Of a stretch of 64,000 bases of DNA, positions 38,379 through 49,810 are shown in pieces. Source of the DNA: Procambarus clarkii. Lineage: Eukaryota > Arthropoda > Malacostraca > Decapoda > Cambaridae. Positions within the stretch are counted from its first letter, which is position 1. Each line of letters starts with the position of its first letter. The translations under genes and the position numbers were made by a program. The stretch is from assembly GCF_040958095.1 (NCBI RefSeq), contig NC_091175.1:17665942-17729941 (forward strand). Reading direction: 5' to 3'. The notes below the pieces were generated by a model. It ran no database searches, had not been told where the DNA came from, and saw only the letters and a list, made by a program, of their open reading frames with translations.

Positions 38379-41300
38379 GAAACTTCTTACATTCTTGTAA
38401 AGACACTAGCAAGCATACATTTTTCGGAAGGTCCTAAATCCTAATTTTCCCTGCAATACGACCTCCCAAATTGTTGCACAACCACGTACCCATTCACTGC
38501 TGGGTGAGCAGGTTAAGGTTTGCCACCTACTCGATCCTCTCCGGCCAGGATACGGACCAAAGCCAAATGGCTCACAAAGCCCTGCCAAATGCTTTTACCA
38601 CAGGGACTGTTAAACCTCACTTACCTACAAGCCTATGGAGACAATCAAAGTGTGAGATTCATTCAGCATCTCTCAATGCACAATCTACTAAAATCAGCAC
38701 AACTAAAATAACAAATTATTAGTTTTACTACAATTAAATCCTGTTTTACTAATGTGCTTACATGTTGGAGACATTAACCTGCTATTCAGATACTTTCGCT
38801 TTGATGTCCAAAGAGCTTGGAAAGGATGTGGGAGGAAGAAGGATACAAAGATTTCCCAGTAGATGTTGTATACATTGACTTCTCTAAAGCCTTTAATGAG
38901 GTACCACATGAATGACTGCCGAGGAAACAACAAACACATGTAATAAACTGTAAAGTACTGTACTAACATTTGAGAGGAGGGGGGCCTCATGGGTGAGTGG
39001 ACAGCACTCTCGGTTCATAGTCCTAAAGGTCTGGGTTCCATCCCTGGCAGAGGTGGAAACAAATGGCCACAGTTTCTTTCACCCTGATGCTTCGGTTCAC
39101 CTAGCAGTAAATAGGAACCTGGGAGTTAGACACCTGCTTGGGATGGGTGTGTGTAAAAATTTGGATTAAGGACTTGCCAGATATGCTATGCATGCTAGTG
39201 GTTGTACAATAAAGTAAGAACTCTTGTATATACTGTATAAATAAAACAAACAACAAGGGAAGAAAAAGCGTCAAAACAAAGGAAGCAAAAGGTCATCCTA
39301 AATGATTCTCACCAGAAAATGGGACGTACACGGTACTCTACTCCACTGTTGGGCCCAATAATTATCGTAATATACAGCAATGAGGCTATACATTAGGTGA
39401 AAATACTCTATTAAAAACCAAACGTTCAATGTAATGAAACGCCATTTTTGCCCCGAGCCCCAGAGCCTCCCTCAAGCTATTCAAACTGAAGTTTGGCCTC
39501 ATCATCATTGGGCTATATTAATTTCGGGTCATCAGTCACAAGAGTCCTTATGCCTACTGCGAACCATGAGCCTGAACTTGGTCTTCTCAGAGAGGTGCAG
39601 AGACCAATGCCCTAGGAGCACTTGACATCTAAAGAATGTCAACCCAAGACATATTACCCAAGACAGTAGCATACTAGCTCACATCATAGGCAAGAAAGCA
39701 GACCGCAGGCTGGCTAGACTTAAATACACCGCGGACAACCCAAGACACACAAGCCCTGTAACAGGGGAACCACGGAAACTGCATCCACCAAGAGTGAGTC
39801 CACCGTCACCGAACCAGAAGCTTGCAGATAGCCATGTAATTACGCCACCTGACAACACACGATGCAACTCCGGCCTAACCAACCCTCCACAACCAACAAA
39901 CCCCTCCAGAAACCAACCCTCACATATATTGCTAGAAAACAAGGAGAAGCCTCAAAAACAAACCAAACTACCACCAGAACCAAACAAACAGAAATCCCCG
40001 GCACCATACAAGAGCATGAACCTCCCCAACCCGACCCACACACACTAAAGGCAATAAAACAAGGCATTCCCAAAGTAATCACAAACCGAAAGAGAAGAAA
40101 GAAACGAAAGAACCCGCTCCAAGGGCTACATGACTCGGGTGTCGCATGACCAGATCCGAGGTGAAAAAACGCACAACACAACTTGTTGAACAGAGTACAA
40201 GGGACACCCACCCCGAATGCAAGCTGCAGCAGCTCCACCAATCCCACACAAGAAGCGACAGTATTCGACATAAGATGCTAGTCCGGAAAAAACCCAAGAG
40301 AGATAAATGACAAGACAACCCTTCAAAGGGAAAGAATATGGTGGAAACACTGCCAAGAAACTTCAGACTGTCGTTGAGAAGATGACCATGGGTGGGGCAT
40401 TATCAAAGCCACCTGATCACCATACAAATGACGATACACCTGCGTCAGAAAAACCAGACGCAAAGAGCGGAAGAGTAAGTCGAACCAGCGACATACTTAC
40501 TTCACTGGCCTGACCTGCTGAAAGAGGCGAAGCCACAGAAAAACTCCCGGGGTCGGACACTGAGCAATCAGCGCCTGAAACCAAGACTGGGCTAGCCAAC
40601 ATGGGGCCAATACAGTTACCCAGGTTACTTGGCGGTTCACCAAGATCCCAGCAAGCTGAGAAAGAGCCAAAACCATGGCTAGCAGACCACCAGGGAGCCC
40701 ACACAACCAGTCATCGAGGCAGGCTGCAAAACAAGAAGATACCGGAATCTCGTAACACACCCGATCAGTGCAAGAGGAACCGAACTCAAACAAAACTGGA
40801 GCCAACAGAGGTGTAAATCGGGTCTCGCAGGAGGTAAGCACTAAGGGCATCCCAAACCTTTCCATGGGAATGCCAAGAGGAAGAAACCTCCAAAAAGAAA
40901 TCCAAGGAACCTAAGGGGCACCCAGAAACGAACCTTGCATGCACAATGTGTATTAAAAAGGTCTCATTTTGGATAAAAATGAGCCCCTCTAAAACAGCCG
41001 TAATACGAACAGGATACCAAGCGCCGTAGGCTAGGGAGTCGAACGAGCAGACTGGGCAACGTCACTAGGCACAACATCGGTATCCCAATAATAAAGAAAA
41101 CATGCCAATGACCACAGTCTTCAAACACAAGACAAAGGTAAAACAATACAAAAGTACCACAGTCTCATAAACAAGCCAAGACTGCCCCGGGAACACAAGA
41201 CCAGCAGACATGACCACCACCCACAATTCCTTAGGGGAACCAACAGGGTAGAAAAGATGGATGAATCAATACAATTGGTAATGGGCCACAGGTCGAAGCC

Positions 41301-44300
41301 GAGTCCCAAAGGAGCCACACACATCAGAAAGAACTTGTCCAGTGGCAGAGTAGTAAGGAAAGGGAATGCAAGAGGCAATGATGATGTGGAGGATGCAAAT
41401 GCAGGAGCTCAAGAAGGTCAGAAATGTGTACACCAGTAAAATGACGGCCGAGAGACAGGCCCAAAGAGCCCAAGTGCAACCCCAGCAAACACAACTACAA
41501 AAGTACAACAAAGCGAGTACAAACTTATCAAAACTACAGACAACACCGGCAGTGATGAGGGAAGCACATACCAAGTCACATACCACCCCACCCATTTCAT
41601 ACCAAACATAACCCACACCTGAGATATGTCACACAGAAATGAACGACTGAGGTACCGATAGGAACAAAAACACAATAATGAAATGAAAAATGCCCCAAAA
41701 GCGGGAAACGAATGATAAACTTCTCACCACCCAGCAGTCATATGCAAGGGTCGGGATGACAACAAACTCCAGCTGTGGGCTGATGCACCACAACCAGTGC
41801 ACTGCCCTGGTGGCCAGTTGTGGCAGCACAAAACATAACATTCAAAGTCACTAGCAAAACAATCCATATAACAAAACACTTGCCCAAAAATAACAACAAA
41901 ACCACTGATCAGAGAGGAGGTAAGAGCAGGGGTACCAAAAGCACCGTAAAATAACGTGCAATAAATGTAACATGAATCAGACATTACAGTGCTTTTGGTA
42001 CCCCCTCCTTTTACCTCCTCTCTGATCAGTGGTTTCCTTGTTATTTTTGCCCAAGTGTTTTGTTATATTAAGTCGTTTGTTCTATTTTCTATTTTTCCTT
42101 TGCAATTCAAGACATCCAAGCAACAGATGGATGCATCAGACGCAAAGGTGCATAAATCACACCGCCAAATACATGAATACAAATTCAAAAACGACAAGAA
42201 CCCCCCTCACCTGCAGCAACCACACCTGCCCAGAGGACACACGGGCCCAAACAGTGTTAAAAGGAGCCAAAGCGCTCAAAGTGCAGTCCCCCCTCCCCAA
42301 AGCCCTGGGAACCTCTGATAAAGGCCCCGGGATATAGCCCTCATCCATGCCCACCACCCCCAAGAAAAGGTGGAGATCAGGAAAAAACTTCCAAGAAAAA
42401 AGTTGACTGGGTTGACTCAAATGCCCCAGTGGGAAAATCAGGTCAACCACCTCCGTGCCCAAATTGGAAGGGGCAGCCCCCAAAGCTATCCGAGCCTCAT
42501 CCCAAACTAAAACCCCTCCTGACCCCCAAACCCTCAGACATTTGGGAGCTGGAAACAGGGAGGGAGAAGTTGGGTGAACTACGTCCACCTGGGAAGGAAG
42601 CGAGGCACAGAAGGAACCAAGGTCGAAGTGTCCAACCTGGTCATTTGTACAACTCCTGGTCCCGAAACCCAAGCGGAGCAGCTTCGGGGCCTCCAACCTG
42701 GCCAGTTGCAATAAAGAGAATCGTGTATGCAACACACCTGCTGCCTGATCTCTGAAATCCTCAGACATCGAATGGATAAATTGAAGCATAAGTGGGAAAC
42801 ATGTCCCGCAGCACTCTGGGGTCATAGGTGTCACCTACACCTAAGGGAGCCGGTCGGCCGAGCGGACAGCACGCTGGACTTGTGATCCTGTGGTCCTGGC
42901 TTCGATCCCAGGCGCCGGCGAGAAACAATGGCCAGAGTTTCTTTCACCCTATGCCCCTGTTACCTAGCAGTAAAATTGGTACCTAGGTGTTAGTCAGCTG
43001 TCACGGGCTGCTTCCTGGGGGTGGAGGCCTGGTCGAGGACCGGGCCGCGGGGACACTAAACAGCCCCGAAATCATCTCAAGATAACCTCAAGATATACCC
43101 CAACGGCACAAAGGGTGAATAAGCCATACGAGAAACTTAGGCATTGGGGCTAGCCAATCCTGTAGAACCCTGTCAGGCAGTAAGCTCACCACCAGGAGCA
43201 GCTATGATACCTTGGGGGCAACAGAGGAGGACCACGAACACAACCTAGGCTTGCCTAATAAGAAGCTAGGCAGACCACGTCTCCAGTAACAAAAAGCAAA
43301 AATACTAGAAGAAAACAAAACCCCATGAAGAGACACAAACTGGCAGCCAGAGAGATTCGTCGACCGCTACGTGTACGTCGACCATTTTCTTTCGCCTATC
43401 TTTCTGGGTGCACTTCCCGATCGATGGCAATTATGACATACAGGTACTGTACTTTAAATGTATAGTGCTCATAGGCCATAATCCTAAACAGCCAGAAGCA
43501 TCCCTGGTCCAAGCCATCAAAATGTTCCCCAACTGGACAAACCATCCAAAAAGGAATGCAGATGTCCTCCCACCCCAAGTGGGATGATGACAAGCATGAG
43601 AGCAGCCCCCACCTGGATCTCCCAACACTAAATGGAGGCCAATGCAGCCCAAAGGCAGCAGACATCATGAGAGGCAGCTGCACACTCCAGCAACTGATGC
43701 ATCAGAACTGCTACCCTAACTAGAAGTCTGAGAAACCCACGACTAACCATGATTCCCACAAAAAATATGAGATGGGATAATGTTAGCAAAATTATTTGTT
43801 GTAGTAGCTAGAAAAACCCACTAGTGGACTTCATCACCATCTGCACTGCCTCCTCATTACTATAATTTATTAGTGAAAAATTAAGCAGATTGAGCTTTTA
43901 GTTTTTTCTTTTTAAGCGTGATTACTATGATTAAAGTCGGAGGAGGGAAAAATCTTAAGAATACAGTACTGTATATACTTTTTTCCTTTTTGACAATATC
44001 ACAAAAATCATAACATGTGGATTAAAGTTCAGATTAAATAGTCTAAACAAACATTACTTATTTTCAGTTACAATACATTCCAATAATGTTTCATAATACT
44101 GATGGATGGCTACATTCCAATATTATAATATTGACTGACATCAACAAAACATCTTAAACTTGTATCACTTTCCTTCTCTCCGTTATAAATTAGTTATAAC
44201 TTACCTGTTCACTAACACAAAGTTGTATTCGTAACCTGTGACCTTCCCAATCAAGTCACGTAAGGCTTCCAGTGGTCGCGGCCAGGGCCGAGCAGGTCTT

Positions 44301-46144
44301 ACAACACCGCTGTATTTGTAGGTCGTGCCAGGGTCACCATACGTTGCCTTGGACATAAAAGACGAGTCAACATAGTTGCCACATCACAAAATTAAGACAC
44401 CGAATGAAAAACTTCCTTAGACATATTATTCATGAATTATATTTAGATTTTAGCATTCAGATGTACCATGCTGTATAATGCTTAAAAATACATAATTTTT
44501 TTTACATGAATTCTCCTTTTTACAAGTACAGTACACTGAACCCAAGCTATGCACAAATTCAGATTGACTGACTTCGATATACTTAATAGAAAAATACAAA
44601 ACAGAACAATGGTCGGTTTGTTTGTACTCGAGTTAAGGTGCGATAGTTACACAAAAAACACGCTATTTGGGTGTGCAATGCAAAGCTCTGACTTCGTGAC
44701 GCCCACCTATTCCTTAATGTTTTACTACCTCCTTTCTTATAAATTGAATCTTGCATCATAATATTACATTCTGTGCCTAATTATATACTGAATTTGCACC
44801 TGTCAAATGGCAGGAATATTATGCTAGGCATTTTAATTGAGAAACACTTGACAGGTCACATTTTTTGGGGTTGCTGACAAACAGCTGAGGTTAACCTGTT
44901 CCAAACTAGTTTTAATTTCAAGTGCATTTGCATGAGACAGACAGATATACATACACATGTACTGCAAAATTCGACTCAAGCTTGCTGGACAACAGCAGAC
45001 ACTTTGTGCAGGAAAAGGGTTAATCATGAACTGGGTACACAATTCAGGTTTTTTTTATGGGAATGAACTCCTGATACCTCGCAAAGTTACATTTCTTCCA
45101 CCATCTAAAAAATATATCTGCTGGATATTCCAACATAGTCCCACAAACAAATGCAGCACAAGGTACTGTATGTGTACACTCCCCAGTGATATAATCGATA
45201 CACAGTAGAGGCTTTATCAATTTGTTAATGCTATATGGGATGGACATGCCACACCACCCGACAATGAGCCCACACAGTGAAGAAACCCAACTCCCAGGCC
45301 TCGGCTCATTAATTAAGTTTGCTTTCTACATGTGACACTGATATTCATTTCTTCATGGGGGGGGGGGGATTATGCCATTAGACAAGAGTAATACAGAAAG
45401 TGCATATAACACAAGAGTACTGAATTGATTTAGACTGCTACCACCATATGCCTAGCTGTTGAAAGCATACTTCACATTTTGCTAATTATACACTATTTAT
45501 ACACACAAAAATCACAATACATATATGAACAAATGATTTGTTCATTATGCATTATCTGAATTTTTACAAATACAGGCTCCACTGTGCTGAGCATGAGAAT
45601 AAACATACTATCAGTTTACACTATACCAAAAATATATATACAGTACTACAGTATATATATATATATATATATATTATAGATTATATAACAAATACTCTAC
45701 CTGTTTCCTGGGTACATCATGCCATTTGCCAAAGATACGAACTTTAGCAAGATCTCCAGTGAAATAGTCCAATTCCTCTTCAAACACCTGCAGTAGGGAA
45801 CTGGCAACATCAGATTGTAAAAGTAATGTATATTCTATGTCAAGATTGTTTTTCACAATTTTTCTCCACTGTAAACTTTGTCGTCCAACACTGGGAAATG
45901 ACAAGTTCACATTCTTGTACATGCAAGTTGAATTTGGTTCAATTTCATCGCCTTCCTTCACAAACTCACACGATACAGTGTAAGCCTTATCATCCAGTGT
46001 TCTTTTATTCTTGTCATTAGGTTGTTGTACTAAACATTCCTCTAATCCTCTTTTTAACTCTGGGATATTTTCTGTCGATGGCTTTCTTCCGAGAATTTCA
46101 CCACTGGAAGCCAGTTGTTTGGTTTTAATCACATAACGGTTCAT
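33958..46144 (-). CDS. ALKBH2: DNA oxidative demethylase ALKBH2
   Basis: AlkB-family Fe(II)/2-oxoglutarate dioxygenase that removes 1-methyladenine and 3-methylcytosine from double-stranded DNA in the nucleus. Coding exons on the minus strand are 46144-45701, 44347-44205, 37885-37728 and 34097-33958 (TAA). All junctions are GT-AG with matching phases (0, 2, 1). Predicted length is 294 residues, about 33 longer than human, the extra being in the poorly conserved N-terminal region. Residues 3-7 are RYVIK, matching the APIM PCNA-binding consensus and human RFLVK. The damage-flipping finger is I-F-G with F138. Conserved blocks are FGKWHDVPRKQ/ATYGD, NRYKDGSDKMGEHKDDE, PIASVSLG, HGSLLLMNPPTNQFWYH and RINLTFRK. 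Iron ligands are H207, D209 and H271; 2-oxoglutarate arginines are R283 and R289. The start is secure: an in-frame TAG lies three codons upstream and a splice acceptor lies 20 bases upstream (46165-46166). No frame damage is seen. Confidence 0.96.
34904..34964. repeat. Perfect 19-bp inverted repeat (hairpin)
   Basis: CTCTTGTTTGGGACTCTAT (34904-34922) and its exact inverse (34946-34964) surround a 23-base loop, in ALKBH2 intron 3. Confidence 0.85.
35185..35380 (+). mobile_element. tRNA-derived SINE
   Basis: Head with AGCGGACAGAACACTCGACG and CAGGTCCAATCCTGGGAGCC, body TTTCTTTCACCCTGATAG and CCCTGTTACCTAGCAG, and the ATCATCTCAAGATAACCTC tail. It carries a deletion in the middle of the body relative to 1547. 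Confidence 0.75.
35390..35700. repeat. Unclassified repeat with CCCATCCTCT end
   Basis: Begins AACCCATCCTCTCAAATTAA, similar to the termini of the MITEs at 8788 and 58149, and contains CCTCCTAACCTACCAATGGA. The other end is not clear. Noncoding. Confidence 0.35.
36196..37140 (+). pseudogene. Two LINE C-terminal remnants
   Basis: 36196-36492 ends VVRGCNKLSETVQQAKTD...FKALYDK, related to the minus copy at 508-840. 36704-37072 contains TKVTSHETKRHGTMCRIPPL, related to 24122, then shifts frame and runs into GAGGCCTGGTCGACAACCGA. Both lie in ALKBH2 intron 3. Confidence 0.65.
38320..38382. repeat. TTG/TTTATA/(TA)n/(CA)n microsatellite
   Basis: Consecutive simple repeats (TTG)n, TTATAT, (AT)n and (AC)n immediately precede an inverted SINE tail, as expected where a retroposon tail has expanded. 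Confidence 0.8.
38385..38580 (-). mobile_element. SINE, minus orientation
   Basis: Begins with the shared 3' tail (TTACATTCTTGTAAAGACAC) and ends with an inverted T-arm region (GGCCAGGATACGGACC). It is a diverged copy of the SINE at 52208. Confidence 0.6.
38985..39240 (+). mobile_element. tRNA-derived SINE
   Basis: Head GGGGCCTCATGGGTGAGTGG, T-arm GGGTTCCATCCCTGG, body TTTCTTTCACCCTGATGCTT and CACCTAGCAGTAAATAGG. It ends in GGATTAAGGACTTGCCAGAT and ACTCTTGTATATACTG, so this copy joins the 1547-type body to the 52208-type tail. Confidence 0.75.
41867..42066. repeat. ~77-bp inverted repeat inside the DIRS-like copy
   Basis: Left arm 41867-41944 (ATAACAAAACACTTGCCCAA ... GGGGTACCAAAAGCAC) and right arm 41989-42066 are near-perfect inverse copies around a 44-base spacer. 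Both include CACTGATCAGAGAGGAGGTA or its inverse. Confidence 0.85.
42845..43096 (+). mobile_element. tRNA-derived SINE inserted in the DIRS-like element
   Basis: tRNA-like head (GGAGCCGGTCGGCCGAGCGG; GGCTTCGATCCCAGG; loop reading TGT) with the same body and AAGATAACCTCAAGATA tail as 1547. The head differs, so two head types share one body. Confidence 0.85.
45648..45674. repeat. (TA)n microsatellite
   Basis: Short (TA)n tract about 25 bases from the ALKBH2 exon 1 donor site (45699-45700). Confidence 0.8.
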
Positions 46145-46164
46145 ACTTGGCTAACTCAGCCTTA
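46145..46164 (-). other. ALKBH2 5' untranslated part of the first coding exon
   Basis: On the minus strand a T-rich tract ending TTTCAG (46170-46165) precedes a 20-base leader and the ATG. This is a good acceptor, so ALKBH2 should have a further noncoding exon upstream, at higher coordinates. Confidence 0.6.
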
Positions 46165-46169
46165 CTGAA

Positions 46170-47490
46170 AAAAACAAAAAAAATTCAAATAATTAACATT
46201 GTATTATTTACCATACTTTACATCATCATTATGTAGATTCAAACAACAATCTAAACCACTGAAAATAAAGAATAATGTACTGTACTGTACCTCATTTACA
46301 ATATGTACAGTATGGTATAATTAAAGATTTTACAAATATTGAAAGTGGAAAATAAACTATTTTTAAATAATTATTTTTGGTTACAAGCCACCTACTACTG
46401 TACCTTATCCACACTATGCACAATGGCGACAATTTAAATTACTGTACTAACTGGGATTGGCCATTCTCCATCACAAAGGTTATTATTATATCAAGGCTTT
46501 TATAATCAAAAATTATTCATTTTTTTTTTACTGAGAAGGGTAGGTTTTAGAAATATATGACATTTTTGTGTATATTTACACACAAATATACAAACAAGCA
46601 TCAGGACCAACCCTCGGTACAGACTCCTCTAATGTACAGTGTATGGCAAGAACAAATGTATTGTATTAATACTTTATGCAGCAAAGGATTCTGTATAAGA
46701 TTTTACTATTCTTGTCTTTTAAGGTCACATCACCTAACATAATATTGAAATTCATGGAAATATAGGCTTTGATTTGTGTCAATTCTATTTCAGGGTCAAT
46801 TTCCAGCACCACATACCAGCTATGCAAAAGGTAACAGCTTGGAACAAATCCAGCTCTCATAGGAGAACAAATCCAGCTCTCATAGAAGACAGCACAGTAG
46901 CTTATACTGAATACATTACCTGCCACAACAGAATTCTTTACACATGTCAATTTTAAGTAGCTATGTGGAGCCCAAACAAAAACATGAACAAGGCTACACC
47001 ACTGTCTGGGTCAAACATATGAACTAATCTGTATAATCATGGTTAAGCAATTTCAATACTGTACAATGATTATGGAAGAGGTTATTTGGAAATGGAGATA
47101 AAATAGTTCCAGTTAAAGATAGTACTGGACAAGCATTTGCCACATGTATTACTATTTCCTGCCTGTCCAAATAAAGAACCTAACAAACAAACAAAAAAAA
47201 CATTAATATTTATTAATTAGTATCAATAATTCACACATTAATATAAAGTTTCAATTGATGTAAATTCTTGGGTGAGGCTTCATGGACCTGGGCTTTACAA
47301 AACACTGCACTAACAACCTACCATTTTTCTTTATATATATATACAGTACAAGAACTCTTACATTCTTGTTAAGCCTGACAAACACTGAAGTAGTCAATGT
47401 ATTTGAACAAATTATTTACATATTATTATTGGAGACCATTTAAGTTATAAATGTAGCACATTAATGCAAGTCAACAAGTTTTAAATGTTA
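46170..47490. other. No gene recognised
   Basis: AT-rich sequence upstream of the first ALKBH2 coding exon, probably its 5' intron. A small direct duplication (GAACAAATCCAGCTCTCATA, twice) lies at 46837-46885. No SINE or LINE is clear apart from a tail-like AAGAACTCTTACATTCTTGT at 47350. Confidence 0.4.
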
Positions 47491-47495
47491 TTTAT

Positions 47496-47617
<122 letters not shown>

Positions 47618-47734
47618 TTATTTATATATTTTAAATGTACGTAAGGTCATTAATTATGGTGAAATAGCTTTACACTGGAATTACCATATAACAAGAAGAA
47701 ACATTTCAAATTTAAGGGTTCTGATTTTACCCGA

Positions 47735-48085
47735 GGACCACTAACATTAGTGGCCTCAACGAGGACAGGAAGCCGGCAGCTTGTCAAATTCTCCCCCCCC
47801 ATTTACCTTGATCTTTTCCAATTACATTTTAATATTTAACAGCATTTTGCCATTTACAATTATCTGTTAGATTAAAGACCTGCCCGAAATGCTGCTCGTA
47901 CTAGTGGCTTTACAAGATTGTAAATTACCATGCTATGTATTCTCACAAACCTAATGTACCTTCTTGTATATAAATAAATAAAATATATAAATAAATTTAC
48001 GGATTCGGTGGGTAGGCAGTTCCATCGGTTTATAACCCTATGGGTGAAAAAGCATCTGTTCTCAGTCCTACATTGTGGCTTTTGA
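47735..48085 (-). pseudogene. LINE 3'-end remnant, interrupted
   Basis: Minus strand reads CRTENRCFFTHRVINRWNCL and PTESV (48080-48000), then resumes with the 3' end whose inverse is GACCACTAACATTAGTGGCC. Between, 47872-47998 is an inserted plus-oriented tail of the CR1-like LINE at 48241. Confidence 0.75.
47872..47998 (+). mobile_element. Solo 3' tail of CR1-like LINE
   Basis: TTAGATTAAAGACCTGCCCG, TACTAGTGGCTTTACAAGAT and CTTCTTGTATATAAATAAAT match 49445-49575. It is a short 5'-truncated insertion into the opposite-strand LINE tail. Confidence 0.7.
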
Positions 48086-48240
48086 GGGTCAAAGGGCGAA
48101 CAACACTCCAAACCAGACACGACAGGCGTGATCTCATCAAAATACTGTATTTAAAAACTGAACAATTTGGAGAATATTGATCTAGACCATATATTTAAAA
48201 CGTTGCATGCAGCTTGAACAATGAGCAATAGTTTACATTA
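48086..48240 (+). pseudogene. LINE tail, 5' part (interrupted copy)
   Basis: AACACTCCAAACCAGACACG, TTTGGAGAATATTGATCTAG and TGAACAATGAGCAATAGTTT belong to the family at 14030. The copy resumes at 49575 after a 1.3-kb insertion. Confidence 0.7.
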
Positions 48241-49574
48241 CATTAGTTTAATACAGGGCAGCATCATGGGATCTCTCCTATTTCTTATATATATATCAAT
48301 GATCTTCCTAATGTTTCTAATATTCTTAAACCTATATTGTTTGCTGATGATCCTACCCTCATCTATTCAGACCCCAACCCACATACACTAAATAATGTTG
48401 TGAATAATGATTTAAAAAACTCCACTTATGGATGTCAACTAACAAACTAACACTAAACATAGAAAAGACCTACTACATCTTATTTGGAAGCAAATCTTAA
48501 AATACAATTCAGCTACAGATAGACAATATTAACATCAGTAATAAAAATGATGGAACGTTTCTTGGCCTATTCCTAAACAAGAGACAACTTCAGCACCCAT
48601 ATTCAACACATAACTTAAGTCTCTAAAAAAGTTGGTATACTCTCCAAAATCAGATATTAGGTTCCTAACTCTGCTCTCCTCTCACTATATTATGCACTAA
48701 TATATTCCTATCTTAATTATGGTATCTGTGCATGGAGCTCAACCACTGCAAACCACCTCAACCCCATCATCACCCAACAAAAATCTGCTGTCAGAATAAT
48801 AACAAAATCTGCTTTCAGACAACACTCAGCCCCCTTGTTTAAATCCCTTAACATGCTAAACATTAACTCACTCCACACATTCTCATGTCAACTACATTTA
48901 CAAAACCCTGTTCGTAAATGCAAATCATGCTCTGAAACTCTCCCTGGAGAGATGTAATAGGACCCATTATCACCATACCAGAAATAAATATCTCTTTCAT
49001 ATCCCCAGAGTCAAACGTAATCTACGTAAACACTACGCAAATAAAGGGACCTAGTCTACGGAACTCACTCCCTAATGAATTGAAAAGCTGTCAAACTTTG
49101 GCCTCATTCAAAAACAAAACCAAAAAGTACCTAATTTCATCTTCATACTTTCCTTCTTTGTGCTTTAAATTTGTTCTATATCTAGTGTTACCAAATCTCC
49201 CAATCTTTAAGTACTTAATCCAAACAACTTTACCATTGTGATCATTGCTGTCTTCTTATATGTGCTAGCAATATGCTGTATTGTGCCTATTATTTTCTTA
49301 AATTAACATTCAAGCTGTCAATGCAATCAATCTGAGCTACCTATGTGCTTTAATATACCTACAAATCTCTCTCATCTCATTTTTTTCTTGCAATGTACCT
49401 GTTATTTTTATAAATTTTGCTAGTATTTACCTATTTAAAATATTCTGTTAGATTAAAGACCTGCCCCAAACGCTGTACATACCACGGCTTTACAAAAATG
49501 TAATCACTATGCTATGTATCCTCACAATCCCAATGTACCTTCTTGTATATACTGTATATAAATATTTAAAAATA
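48241..49574 (+). pseudogene. CR1/Jockey-like reverse transcriptase, decayed LINE
   Basis: Translated fragments include QGSIMGSLLFLIYINDLPNV, KPILFADDPTLIYSDPNP (the FADD catalytic box), NYGICAWSSTTANHLNPIIT and QQKSAVRIITKS, with stops and frameshifts throughout. The 3' end runs TTAGATTAAAGACCTGCCCC to TGTACCTTCTTGTATATACT and an AAATAAATAAA tail. It is 5'-truncated and inserted into another LINE tail (48086-48240 / 49575-49810). Confidence 0.85.
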
Positions 49575-49810
49575 AATAAAATTTCAACCTCAACAAACCC
49601 AAATATAGAACAGAAAGCAGGAGATGCTTCTTCACTCTTAGGGTTATAAACCCATGAAACCGACTACCCACTGAGACCATAAATACCAAAACACTGCTGA
49701 AATTAAAAATCCAGCTCGATAAAAATCATCATAAGTGGGGAACCTTTCACAACCTGCTGGCTTCTTGCCCTCATCAAGCCCACTAAAGAGATTATGGTCA
49801 TCATGTAAAT
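49575..49810 (+). pseudogene. LINE tail, 3' part (interrupted copy)
   Basis: Picks up at TTTCAACCTCAACAAACCCA and continues TTCTTCACTCTTAGGGTTAT, GAAACCGACTACCCACTGAG, ending GTCATCATGTAAATTCA. It continues the copy broken at 48240. Confidence 0.7.

Larger units (their letters stand above)
39425..43340 (-). mobile_element. Second gag-like/inverted-terminus retroelement (DIRS-like?)
   Basis: On the minus strand a 225-residue frame (42834-42157) contains FRDQAAGVLHTRFSLLQLAR and a Pro/Ser-rich region aligning with 7292-8008 (SEV.../ARIALGAAPS versus TRAVLGVAPS; YIPGPLSEVPRALG versus FPGPNVESPQDWG). The 3' terminus (39470-39425) matches the 8500-8536 end (AGCCTC...AAAATGGCGTTT). A SINE (42845-43096) is inserted. 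About 2.5 kb downstream of the gag-like frame has no recognisable reverse transcriptase. It sits in ALKBH2 intron 2. The outer limit near 43340 is approximate. Confidence 0.45.
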
